A stretch of DNA of 64,000 bases from Legionella sp. PC1000 (GTDB lineage Bacteria > Pseudomonadota > Gammaproteobacteria > Legionellales > Legionellaceae): contig NZ_CP059400.1 of the NCBI RefSeq assembly GCF_014109805.1, positions 962,001-1,026,000 on the forward strand, given 5' to 3'. Under the pieces are notes generated by a model that did no database searches, had not been told where the DNA came from, and saw only the letters and a list, made by a program, of their open reading frames with translations. Below, in pieces: positions 26,142 through 34,588 of the stretch. Position 1 is the stretch's first letter. Each line of letters opens with the position of its first letter. Made by a program: the position numbers and the translations under genes.

Positions 26142-27119
26142 TTACAAAATAGTGCATGTTTCAGAGTTTTGCTCAGGACCCGTATTGGTATTACCTCCTT
26201 CTTTTAATTGCATGTATTTGCTTTTAAAAGGTGTGCTACCAGAATTATCTAACGGATTATACTTTTCGAGCTCTTCTGGAAGCGGCTTGAGTTCTTTTTG
26301 TAATGAGCTCGCTCTAGTTGCTAAATCTAGAGCACTGTAATAAACCCTCCGCTCATCATGAGTAATCTCTTTAAAATATGAGTGTTTTGTCATGCTCTTT
26401 ATTGAAACAAAATCCATAGAACGTATTGACCTATATAATTCATCTAAAAAGGAATTACGATCATTTGAATTATCTGAATTTATCATCCCCCGTAGATTAA
26501 TTAACAGCTCTTCTCTTTGGGAGGATAATTGGCCCCAGTATTGATCGTATACGTCCTGATATTTTGTTTTCAGTGTTCCATCCAAATCCATATTGGGATC
26601 GCCTAATATAGAGCTGATAGCATCCATTTCTTCAAGCTTTTCTAACATTGCTTCATCAGTTTGGCTGTCGGATTCATGGATTGTGGGAATTGCGTCTTTG
26701 TATCCTCTTTCAGAAAAGCAAGTCATCTGTTGTTTGGTAACCGAAATGGACTCAACATCATTCATGTCAAGTAACTTAATCTCTGCAATCTGAATCCCAT
26801 ATGTTTCGCATAATGACCTTAAATATCGCTCCATACCTAAATAGGGATGATGCTCCAGCCCTTTTTTATTTTTAGGTGTGCCTATTTCAAAATAAATGGG
26901 TTGCCCACCAGAAAGCTCTTTTAATTTTAATAGCCATTCTTTATAGGTAACATTATTTGTATTATCAGGCCGGTCAGCAATTGTTTGTAGATGGTAGAGT
27001 CCAAACATAGAGTCATTTTTTGCATAAATTGCGGTACATCCTCCAAAATCTTGTGTACGAAGTTCATCATTTGAATTGATTGGAAGTACTTCTCCATTAT
27101 TCATCCGAACATCAGGCAT
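26142..27119 (-). CDS. hypothetical effector candidate ending in a CaaX box
   Basis: 325 residues, soluble, no signal peptide. The last four residues are C-T-I-L followed by a stop, a eukaryotic CaaX prenylation motif; a terminal Leu favours geranylgeranylation. The preceding stretch is flexible (GGNTNTGPEQNSET), as expected for a modified tail. A central acidic stretch (EAMLEKLEEMDAIS) and helical C-terminal region precede it. Several Legionella effectors are known to be lipidated by the host through such motifs, so translocation and membrane anchoring are inferred. AAGGAG is 6 bases before the ATG. No catalytic motif is recognised. Confidence 0.7.
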   Translation of the reverse strand: MPDVRMNNGEVLPINSNDELRTQDFGGCTAIYAKNDSMFGLYHLQTIADRPDNTNNVTYKEWLLKLKELSGGQPIYFEIGTPKNKKGLEHHPYLGMERYLRSLCETYGIQIAEIKLLDMNDVESISVTKQQMTCFSERGYKDAIPTIHESDSQTDEAMLEKLEEMDAISSILGDPNMDLDGTLKTKYQDVYDQYWGQLSSQREELLINLRGMINSDNSNDRNSFLDELYRSIRSMDFVSIKSMTKHSYFKEITHDERRVYYSALDLATRASSLQKELKPLPEELEKYNPLDNSGSTPFKSKYMQLKEGGNTNTGPEQNSETCTIL

Positions 27120-27336
27120 AGCTGGCTCCTTGATAAAACACCCTATTATTAATTATATATTAATATTTATAATTGATTAAAAAGAGATCAGCTCCATGCC
27201 GGGTAATAACAATACCTAGTGACTTAGACTTGAAACATAGGGAATAAATGCAGGTGCAATCTGGGACGTGGCCCATGTCAGCTTAAGAAGCCCAAGGATG
27301 TAGGCTAGCCTGAAAAGCCAGAGGGAGCATTAGCAA

Positions 27337-27377
27337 GTAGCAATTGTCTTGAAATAAATTTTCAAGACAATTGCTAC
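27337..27377 (-). terminator. long perfect hairpin terminator of rhlE
   Basis: GTAGCAATTGTCTTGAAA and TTTCAAGACAATTGCTAC pair with a short loop, just after the rhlE stop codon on the minus strand. Confidence 0.8.
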
Positions 27378-27380
27378 TCT

Positions 27381-28649
27381 CTAAATTTTAGAGCCATTTT
27401 TTCTTGAGCTTTTTGTGAATGGTTTTCTATCGGCTTTATTGTATGTTGAAGTTGTTTTCTTATGAGTAGGAGAATGTTTTTTTGGCTTGGAAACGATATT
27501 GGTCTGGGGGAGATTGTGCTTGGGTTCGAAATCTTCGATTTCAATACGGTTTAACTTGTGTTGAATTAGTTTTTCTATAGCGTGTAATTGATTTACCTCA
27601 TCAGCACTTACTAGGGAAATCGCTACTCCTGAGGCGCCAGCGCGTCCGGTTCGCCCGATACGATGGACATAATCTTCAGCAACTTGCGGTAAATCAAAAT
27701 TGACCACACAGGGCAATTGATCAATGTCAATTCCTCGTGCAGCAATATCTGTCGCGACTAAAATATGTAACTCTCCAGACTTAAACTCGGTTAAAGCTTT
27801 AGTTCGCTGGGATTGCGATTTATTGCCATGGATAGCCGCAGCATGAATTTGAGCTTCAGCCAATTGCTTAACTAATTTATTTGCACCATGTTTGGTCTTT
27901 GAGAATACTAAAGTCTGCCCCCATTTATTTTTATGAATTAAATGGCTCAATAAAGCAGCTTTTTGACTTTTATCAACTGGATGTACTGTTTGCTTGATTT
28001 TAACTACGGTTGTATTTCGAGGTGCAACATCAATTTCTACAGGTTGGTTTAGAATGGTTTTTACAAGATTGCGAATGTCATCAGTAAAAGTAGCTGAAAA
28101 CATGAGATTTTGTCGGTTTTTTGGCAACCATTTAATAATTCGTTTCATGTCATGAATGAAGCCCATATCCAGCATTCTGTCCGCTTCATCCAGAACAAGC
28201 GTATCAACTTCATCGAATTGTATGGCGCGTTGCTGATGCAAATCCAATAAACGTCCCGGGGTAGCGACTAAAAGCTCAACCCCAGAACGTAATTTCATCA
28301 TTTGCGGATTAATTTTTACCCCACCAAAAACTACTGCGGAGCGAAGCGCTAGATGGCGTCCATATTGAATGATGCTTTCATGGACTTGACTCGCTAATTC
28401 ACGTGTTGGAGTTAGAATGAGCACACGAGTTCTGTTGCTTTTAGCTCGGGGTTGTGTGCTGAGTTTTTGTAAAATAGGTAATACGAAACTTGCTGTTTTA
28501 CCTGTTCCAGTTTGTGCCGAAGCCAGAACGTCTCGACCTGATAATATCTTGGGGATGGCCTGAGTTTGAATAGGAGAGGGCTCTTTGTAACCTAATTCGC
28601 TAATGGCTTGAAGTAAGGGTTCGATTAAACCTAACGGCTTAAAACTCAT
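27381..28649 (-). CDS. rhlE: DEAD-box RNA helicase RhlE
   Basis: About 422 residues. All DEAD-box motifs are seen in order: Q-motif region ([14 protein letters not shown]), [13 protein letters not shown] (motif I), PTRELASQV (Ia), [13 protein letters not shown] (II, DEAD), FSATF (III), [14 protein letters not shown] and [12 protein letters not shown] (V and VI). The basic C-terminal tail ([16 protein letters not shown]) fits the RhlE subgroup that remodels ribosomal RNA. The ATG at 28649 (MSFKPLGL) has AAGGA at 7 bases and is preferred to an in-frame ATG 18 codons upstream. Confidence 0.92.
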   Translation of the reverse strand: MSFKPLGLIEPLLQAISELGYKEPSPIQTQAIPKILSGRDVLASAQTGTGKTASFVLPILQKLSTQPRAKSNRTRVLILTPTRELASQVHESIIQYGRHLALRSAVVFGGVKINPQMMKLRSGVELLVATPGRLLDLHQQRAIQFDEVDTLVLDEADRMLDMGFIHDMKRIIKWLPKNRQNLMFSATFTDDIRNLVKTILNQPVEIDVAPRNTTVVKIKQTVHPVDKSQKAALLSHLIHKNKWGQTLVFSKTKHGANKLVKQLAEAQIHAAAIHGNKSQSQRTKALTEFKSGELHILVATDIAARGIDIDQLPCVVNFDLPQVAEDYVHRIGRTGRAGASGVAISLVSADEVNQLHAIEKLIQHKLNRIEIEDFEPKHNLPQTNIVSKPKKHSPTHKKTTSTYNKADRKPFTKSSRKNGSKI

Positions 28650-28812
28650 GCGGTTTCCTTTATTTATAGGGGACAGTGAAAGGGGAAATGGTTCTGTTTT
28701 CATTTCAAATTGTTTATTTTCAGGGCAATTGTATCACAAATGTTAGAGAGTATGTTAGTAAATAAACTGTCTTGGGCTCCTAAACAGTTGTTTACCTAAG
28801 ATCGGGATGAAT

Positions 28813-28842
28813 AATGCTTTCTGGAATATTCCAGAAAGCATT
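28813..28842. terminator. 30-bp perfect palindrome between HAD gene and rhlE
   Basis: The two arms AATGCTTTCTGGAAT and ATTCCAGAAAGCATT are exact complements with no loop. It lies 17 bases after the stop of the minus-strand gene at 28860 and upstream of rhlE. It is probably a terminator, although a loop-free palindrome is also a possible protein-binding site. Confidence 0.6.
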
Positions 28843-28859
28843 TGATACGTTATGATGTT

Positions 28860-29762
28860 TTATTTATAAGTATAACCCATCGTTTGCTCATATTTTTGCA
28901 GGTATTGCTCTTTAGTTTTTTCATCTAATCCATTCCAAAAAGCTTCTGTGGTTGGTTTGGGCGACATTTTATGGGGAATACCTTGAGTTTCTTCTGATAA
29001 ATAAGACCTAAATTCAATATCTAATGCATCATAAATTTTTGATTTTTTATGGAGATGATTCTGGAGAATAACTTCTTTTTCTTGTTTTCCCAGCATACTC
29101 CAATATTCATTGGTTGGTACATGGTTAAAAAATTCTACGCGTACTTTGCGTGTTGTTTCAGAAATATAGGCTTTAAACTCGGCATCAAGCTGGTCCCATT
29201 CATTAGTAAAGAAACTTGAATTGCTTCCTGGAATGGAAGGGTTTTTTTCTGCTTTCTGTATTGCTGAGTGCGCCTCGAGCACTTCGGTAATGCCGTTTTG
29301 TAAATCTTCTGGAGATTTAACTTGAATTGCTTTAAACCCATGGGTTCTTGCTTCTGATACATTATGAAAGGAGTCATCAAAAAAATATATTTCTTCTTTA
29401 TTGACATTAAATCGTAAGGCAATTGCTTCTAATCTCGGCACCTTGCTGCCGTCGGTACCTTTTTCTGGACCCATATAATTTTCAGGTGGAATATTTACAC
29501 CATAGCGTTTAAAAAAATCCAGCGCGTGTGGAATTACCTCTTTATCTAAATCTGCACCATTATTTGTTACTAAAACGATGTGGATGCCTTTTTTTTGAGC
29601 ACGTTGAAGTAACTCAGCGGTTTGTTGTCCTCCAACCATTACCGAATATGCTCCTGGGATCACCTCATTCCCTACACGCATCGGCTGTCCTAGACCATGG
29701 TCATCATATTCTGACCCAGTTTGTAATGTCTCTGACACATCGAATGCTAATATTTTTGTCAT
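28860..29762 (-). CDS. HAD-like hydrolase with C-terminal extension, altered DxDxT motif
   Basis: 300 residues. FDVSET near the N-terminus takes the place of the HAD motif I DxDxT: the nucleophile Asp is kept but the acid/base Asp is Ser. VTNNG is motif II, and YFFDDSFHNVSEA is motif IV (DD). The fold is thus HAD-like but phosphatase chemistry is doubtful. Residues about 175-300 are an extra region with paired WSMLGKQEKE and FWNGLDEKTKEQYLQKYEQ elements, probably a tandem helical module. AAGGA lies 7 bases before the ATG. Substrate unknown. Confidence 0.75.
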   Translation of the reverse strand: MTKILAFDVSETLQTGSEYDDHGLGQPMRVGNEVIPGAYSVMVGGQQTAELLQRAQKKGIHIVLVTNNGADLDKEVIPHALDFFKRYGVNIPPENYMGPEKGTDGSKVPRLEAIALRFNVNKEEIYFFDDSFHNVSEARTHGFKAIQVKSPEDLQNGITEVLEAHSAIQKAEKNPSIPGSNSSFFTNEWDQLDAEFKAYISETTRKVRVEFFNHVPTNEYWSMLGKQEKEVILQNHLHKKSKIYDALDIEFRSYLSEETQGIPHKMSPKPTTEAFWNGLDEKTKEQYLQKYEQTMGYTYK

Positions 29763-29977
29763 ATTGAGTCCTTGTTATTCAAAAATAGGTAATTATAAAC
29801 CAAATTTATTCAAATTTCCTTATGTTTGTTTGGTTTTTGGGCAAAATGGGTGAATTTTGCCGAGGGTATTCACTTCATTCACAATTTTAAGCATTGTTTC
29901 CAAGATATATTTGGCATAGTCTGTCATTCATGTAATTGGAAGCACTTCCTTGACACGTTCTCATCGCTTTGCTTAAG

Positions 29978-30859
29978 ATGGTTACCATGCTGCCTTCTTC
30001 AAATGATTTGTATTATTTTATCGAAGTGTGTCAAACGTTGAATTTGTCACGTGCTTCTGAACGCCTGGGAATTAGTCAGCCCTCTTTAAGTAGTGCAGTC
30101 AAACGACTTGAACATGCAATTGGCACCAGTCTCTTTATCCGCATAAAAAATGGCTTGAAATTAACGAAATCGGGGGCGCAATTTTATACCCACGTCAAGC
30201 AATTGATTCATTTATGGGAAACCGCTCGCGCAGAAAGTCTGGCAAGTGTTAATGAAATCCAAGGGGATTTTGCTCTTGGTTGCCATCCTTCTGTAGCCCA
30301 ATATGACTTGCCTTTATTTATGCCCAAGTTGCTTGAACAATATCCGCAAATAAGAATTACCCTGAAACATGATTTATCACGCAAAATTCTCGAAGGAATT
30401 ATTAATTTTTCCATTGATATTGGTATTGTTGTTAATCCAGTGAGGCATAGAGATTTGATTTTGCAAAAGCTTTACGATGATGAAGTAGGCTTTTGGCAGC
30501 CTCAAGATAGAAATCTCATGAAAGAGCAAAAGATTTTAACCTTATTATGCGATGTCGATTTATTGCAAACGCAAAAATTACTCAAAGATTTGGAAGCAAT
30601 GGGCATCAAGGAATATCGTTTATTGCCTACCTCAAATCTGGATGTAATTGCCAGTTTGACTGCAGCGGGGTGTGGTGTGGGTATTTTACCTCGCTCCGTA
30701 GTATATACTCATCATCAGCAGCTGCTTTCCCAAGTTCCGAATACACCCATTTTTCATGATGAAATTTATTTAGTATACCGACCGGAGCAAAGGCAGGTTA
30801 AAGCGTTTCAGGTTATAGTGCAAACAATTCGTGATTCGTGTAAAAACATGCCGCATTAA
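29978..30859 (+). CDS. LysR-type transcriptional regulator
   Basis: About 293 residues. The N-terminal winged helix-turn-helix is clear: LNLSRASERLGISQPSLSSAVKRLEHAIGTSLFIR is the LysR recognition region. The remaining two-thirds form the periplasmic-binding-protein-like effector domain (FALGCHPSVAQYDLP, GVGILPRSVVYT). In-frame starts exist at 29969 (TTG), 29978 and 29987; none has a strong ribosome site. The adjacent gene on the minus strand (30864) is convergent, so the target is not obvious from position; the divergent HAD-like gene at 29762 is the nearest candidate. Confidence 0.88.
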   Translation: MVTMLPSSNDLYYFIEVCQTLNLSRASERLGISQPSLSSAVKRLEHAIGTSLFIRIKNGLKLTKSGAQFYTHVKQLIHLWETARAESLASVNEIQGDFALGCHPSVAQYDLPLFMPKLLEQYPQIRITLKHDLSRKILEGIINFSIDIGIVVNPVRHRDLILQKLYDDEVGFWQPQDRNLMKEQKILTLLCDVDLLQTQKLLKDLEAMGIKEYRLLPTSNLDVIASLTAAGCGVGILPRSVVYTHHQQLLSQVPNTPIFHDEIYLVYRPEQRQVKAFQVIVQTIRDSCKNMPH

Positions 30860-30863
30860 ATGG

Positions 30864-31346
30864 TTAAGCAACATCTGAAATGATGTCTTCGTCTAAATGT
30901 TCATTAAACCAGCGGATTAAGGTTTCTTCACCTAATTGCTCGTAAATATAATTCAAAAAAAGCTCTAATTGGTTGGTAAAATCATCTTCAGTAAAGTTCA
31001 ATTTTTCACGCATATTGGGAACATGATGCAAATACTCTCCAAAGTAGCGATTACAGAATTCATGGTAATCCAAGGTAATCAGAATAAATTCATGCCACAT
31101 ATTATCGACCGGTCTCATTTCTTCATGCATGACAGGAATGAATTGCAGGTCTGGATTACCGGGGTTGGCTTTTAAATCATATTCGTGTTTTACACTGAGC
31201 CATAGATATTTGAGCATGTCGGCAAACAGCAGTTCTGCTGAATCAGAATAACCAGGAAAATTTTGTTTAAATCGCTCTATAACTAATGGGTTTTTGTATT
31301 CTAGTAATAGTCTAAGATTAGGTAATTTTTTCATGGTCATTCTCAT
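30864..31346 (-). CDS. hypothetical protein with WHEFI-DYHEFC-HH motif
   Basis: 160 residues. The central signature MWHEFILITLDYHEFCNRYFGEYLHHVP, given here in parts (WHEFILITLDYHEFC then EYLHHVP), contains His/Cys residues that could bind a metal. It recalls glycine-rich-domain-containing proteins, but that is recalled from pattern only. There is no signal peptide. It lies about 25 bases downstream of a 27-codon mini-ORF on the same strand and may be co-transcribed. Starts at 31346 or at the third ATG (31334) are possible. Function unknown. Confidence 0.65.
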   Translation of the reverse strand: MRMTMKKLPNLRLLLEYKNPLVIERFKQNFPGYSDSAELLFADMLKYLWLSVKHEYDLKANPGNPDLQFIPVMHEEMRPVDNMWHEFILITLDYHEFCNRYFGEYLHHVPNMREKLNFTEDDFTNQLELFLNYIYEQLGEETLIRWFNEHLDEDIISDVA

Positions 31347-31371
31347 AAAATAGTCTATGGCTAACAGGATA

Positions 31372-31455
31372 TTAGGAATAACGACAGCATTTGCAGCGCA
31401 TCATCCCTTTTTGTCTTTTGGCTTTAACGATTTGTTGCACTAGTTGTTTTTTCAT
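31372..31455 (-). CDS. 27-residue basic, cysteine-ending peptide
   Basis: Minus-strand ATG at 31455 with GGAGAGAAAAG in front (GGAG at about 7 bases). The peptide starts MKKQLVQQIVKAKRQKG and ends MMRCKCCRYS. It is highly basic and has three Cys in a C-x-C-C cluster at the end. The gene for the WHEFI/DYHEFC protein follows about 25 bases later. It may be a small regulatory or metal-binding peptide, a leader, or a precursor of a modified peptide. It is too short for most gene callers. Confidence 0.45.
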   Translation of the reverse strand: MKKQLVQQIVKAKRQKGMMRCKCCRYS

Positions 31456-31657
31456 CTTTTCTCTCCATTGGTAATTGTGTTTTTAGCATAATTTATATGG
31501 AGCGTTTTAACTATAAAGAAAAAGCTATCGCTGTAATAGTTTATTGTAAAAATCCCTGCCAGGTACGTTTTGAAATTGTCACGCACTTCCAGAAATCAAA
31601 CCGTATTCTTGAAAGTGCGCACAAGTCATCAGTACTCATTTTTTCAAGAAATTAATT

Positions 31658-32647
31658 TCATTTTTTTGTTGGTAATTTACTAATTTCTTCCGCTACTTCG
31701 GGCTCATTAATACCACGAATAACCACCTGCTCCTTTTTCTCGACGTTTGTCACTTCATAGGTAACCTTACCTAAGGTTTTATTTAGACTCCTCAAGAAAT
31801 CTGAAGATCTTACCTGGCGTGTTTGCTCAACTTTTTCGAGAGGTATAAGTGCATCTACACGATGTTGGCCGTCTTTGCGCAAACGGACTGAAACTTCCGG
31901 GCCAATTAGAGATTTCAGAATGGAGGCGGTCGACGTATTAAGCTCCTCTGATTCGTAACTATAACAACGAGCACTTATTTGATTCCATAAAGCGGTATCC
32001 AATTTTGGATCGGAATTTTGAAAAATATTAATTCCAAGAGGGAAATAAGCATCATAACCTTTTCTTTCATAGGCCGTAACCAATTCTCTGTGATCTGAAG
32101 TTTCATTAGCTGGATTATGTACATGGAACCAGAGAAATTGATCCGGATTTTCAGCGTATTGTTTAATCATTTGTTGGAATATGCAATGACCAAACCCCAA
32201 AACGACCACAATTCCTCCATCATTTTTCCTGGCTTCTTTTAAGGTGTTATCAGTAAGTGTTTTTTCTCTTCTTTCGGAATTCAGACGCTTTTCTTTAAGC
32301 TGCTCAGAAACCGGTAAATCAATTCCGCCAAGTTTAAAACCTTGGTCCCTCATTGCTTCAAAAAGTTCCAGTTTAGCAAAAACGCTTCTTAATTTTTCAG
32401 CTTCGCGTGCATAATCAGGATGGGCAGGCGGCATTTCCTCTAATCTTTTTGCTTGCATTGAAACGAGCATTTTCATCATAGAAATATTTTGCTCCAGTGA
32501 TGCTCCTGGCTCCATTCCATCGACACAAATCGTGGTATAACCTGCTTTTTTTAAATGAGGCAGTTGTTTGATAAGGAATTCGCTTGTGGCCCTATCTGCA
32601 TGGCTTTCGAATAATACAACAGGGGGGAGTGCATATTTCGCATACAT
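31658..32647 (-). CDS. hypothetical effector-like protein
   Basis: 329 residues with no signal peptide. The N-terminal half has a beta-alpha pattern (PPVVLFESHADRATSEFLI, YTTICVDGMEPGA, GGIVVVLGFGHC) reminiscent of a TIKI/ChaN/GumN-type fold in which a His near the first strand (ESHAD) and a later GHC are important; this is inference. The C-terminus NEPEVAEEISKLPTKK is glutamate-rich near the end, like Dot/Icm E-block signals. It is one of a run of such proteins on this strand. Function unknown. Confidence 0.65.
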   Translation of the reverse strand: MYAKYALPPVVLFESHADRATSEFLIKQLPHLKKAGYTTICVDGMEPGASLEQNISMMKMLVSMQAKRLEEMPPAHPDYAREAEKLRSVFAKLELFEAMRDQGFKLGGIDLPVSEQLKEKRLNSERREKTLTDNTLKEARKNDGGIVVVLGFGHCIFQQMIKQYAENPDQFLWFHVHNPANETSDHRELVTAYERKGYDAYFPLGINIFQNSDPKLDTALWNQISARCYSYESEELNTSTASILKSLIGPEVSVRLRKDGQHRVDALIPLEKVEQTRQVRSSDFLRSLNKTLGKVTYEVTNVEKKEQVVIRGINEPEVAEEISKLPTKK

Positions 32648-32824
32648 GATTTTTTCCCAATCTAAGTGTACTATTTTAATTATAGTAAATTAAATTTTAT
32701 ACAATAACTCCAAATGTAGAATTAATTTCATCCTAATGAAGAAATAAATTTTGATTTTTCCTCTATAGTTACTCAACTATTGAGTCTCTTGTTCCATATC
32801 ACTTGATCTACGTTAAGTAGGTGT

Positions 32825-33844
32825 TTAGCTATTAAAAAGGCTATCAATAAAGTTATTTTCCCTTTCCTGCTCTGTTGGCAACTTACGTTGACCTAATTCT
32901 TGTTCCCCAAGAAAAACCGTTTGTCTTTGAGTGAAGAATAGCTGGCTAGCAGCTATAGAAAGGTAATAGAAATGATGGTCATTAGTTTCATAATCCATAG
33001 CGTTATCATCAGCTCCAGGCAGAGAATTATCATGAGTCTGATTTGCTTTATGGCGTTTTCTGGAGGAATTGACTTCGTTGTTGTTCCCTCTCTTATGTCT
33101 TGGAGTAGTAAAAATTACTTCATCTGGGACAAGTTTATTCTGACTAAAATGAACAAATTCTGTCATAAGAAAATTCTTTTTAAACAATTCAAATCCCATT
33201 GATAAAATCATGTCTGGATAATTTGGATCTAAAAAATAGACCTGTTGAGTCGGTTGATCGTTACAACCAATTAAAAGGACGCAGTGAGGGATGTTATCTG
33301 CAAACTTGTCAATGTTGTAAATATTTCTTTCTAAACCGCTTGCTGTAGTAATTTTTTCAGAAGGGGATAAATTTCGACCGGGTAAGTTATTTCCCCTAGT
33401 GAGCCTTATTGCAATGGGTCCGTATTCTTCTAAAATATTTTTCAGCCCAGGTATGGAGAGATGATCCTTAACAAGATTTATGTCCTCAAGGGTTTTGACG
33501 GGTAAATTGAGTAATTTTGCCATGGTAATGTCAACTCCATATTTATCCACAAAATCGACAACCCAATCCCCTTCATAGCTACTGTCTTCCTCGTCCAATA
33601 TTTCATCTCCAAATCGGGTAAGATCTTCGGCATGATCTGTCAATATATTGATCATGATTTCTCTGTACCCGTCCGTTTCATGTTTGCATGCCTCAACAAT
33701 TTCTTGTACATAAGGTGGGATATTATTTGGCTGTCCATGCATAGCAAGGAGATGCAAGAATGAAAAGTAGTAGCACTGTGGGCTGTTCTGGACAGGAACA
33801 TGTGTATGTTTGGGTATGTAAATAATCTCTTTCTTGCTTAACAT
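32825..33844 (-). CDS. papain-like cysteine protease candidate with bipartite NLS
   Basis: 339 residues. Near the N-terminus QNSPQCYYFSFLHLL provides a Gln-Cys arrangement (C24). NIPHCVLLIGCND (H187) and QVYFLDPNYPD (D206/N208) then follow at spacing and with strand pattern typical of C39/C58-like papain-fold proteases. Residues 250-266 (HKRGNNNEVNSSRKRHK) form a bipartite nuclear-localisation-like cluster. The end is Glu-rich (EQERENN). No signal peptide is present. A translocated, possibly nuclear protease is inferred; no homologue is recalled with certainty. Confidence 0.6.
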   Translation of the reverse strand: MLSKKEIIYIPKHTHVPVQNSPQCYYFSFLHLLAMHGQPNNIPPYVQEIVEACKHETDGYREIMINILTDHAEDLTRFGDEILDEEDSSYEGDWVVDFVDKYGVDITMAKLLNLPVKTLEDINLVKDHLSIPGLKNILEEYGPIAIRLTRGNNLPGRNLSPSEKITTASGLERNIYNIDKFADNIPHCVLLIGCNDQPTQQVYFLDPNYPDMILSMGFELFKKNFLMTEFVHFSQNKLVPDEVIFTTPRHKRGNNNEVNSSRKRHKANQTHDNSLPGADDNAMDYETNDHHFYYLSIAASQLFFTQRQTVFLGEQELGQRKLPTEQERENNFIDSLFNS

Positions 33845-34089
33845 TTTATTTATCGCTCATTTTAATCTTCTTTGCCATTCAGGTATTTCTATATCTTTTA
33901 TCGCCACATTCGCTATGAATATATAAAACATAATGATATATTTTAAATCATTATGCTTAGGGAAGTGTTAATTAGTAGATCATTGCTCCAGCTGATCGGA
34001 GATGTTTTTAATTGGGGAAAAATCACCCGAAAGCGATCGAAAAATGCACTTCTTTTTAGCAAGAAAAAAGAAATAATTGATTAAATGTA

Positions 34090-34290
34090 TTATAAAAGGG
34101 GATTTTTTATTTCATTTTGAACCGGTGGGGGCGGGGAAAAGAAATAGAGAAGCAGTAAAATGAGAAAAATAATTATAGAAATATAAAATACAATTTTTGC
34201 ATTATTTGCTAATGAAGGATCTGTGCTTTTATATCCAATGTATCCTGAAACAATCACTATAACTAAAAAAATAAAAGCTGCAGTTAACAT
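34090..34290 (-). CDS. small two-helix membrane protein
   Basis: 66 residues from the ATG at 34290, preceded by AAAGGAACG at about 8 bases; an upstream in-frame ATG at 34314 is less likely. Two hydrophobic helices (about 2-20 and 35-53), the second very rich in Ile/Leu, are followed by a Pro-rich SPPPPVQNE tail. Probably an inner-membrane protein of unknown role. It is divergent from the phosphonate-type operon. Confidence 0.6.
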   Translation of the reverse strand: MLTAAFIFLVIVIVSGYIGYKSTDPSLANNAKIVFYISIIIFLILLLLYFFSPPPPVQNEIKNPLL

Positions 34291-34405
34291 TTTATCGTTC
34301 CTTTTAAGAGTCAAAAAGTATTTATTTCCTTGCTTTTGTTTAGCCTCTTTTATTTTAATTATAGATATCTTTTGTAAGTTCGTTTTTTCAGGGATGGTTT
34401 AGGGG

Positions 34406-34452
34406 CTGTTTACAATTCTACTTCCTCGGCCAAAATAGCGAATTGTAAACAG
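34406..34452. promoter_or_regulatory. 13-bp inverted repeat in divergent intergenic region
   Basis: CTGTTTACAATTC (34406-34418) and GAATTGTAAACAG (34440-34452) are exact complements separated by 21 bases. The site lies between the starts of two divergent genes, so it does not end a preceding gene. It may be an operator or, with the T-rich run at 34470, an attenuator for the downstream operon. Confidence 0.5.
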
Positions 34453-34588
34453 ACTCTATTAGATCGGTCATTTTTTTTTCTGAATTATTCATGACGAACT
34501 CGTTTGTTTTTGTATTGCGATTATGTTAAAAATCATGGCTTAATACCGCAATAATGCGGCAATATCTTTATCTTATAAAGAGATTTTC

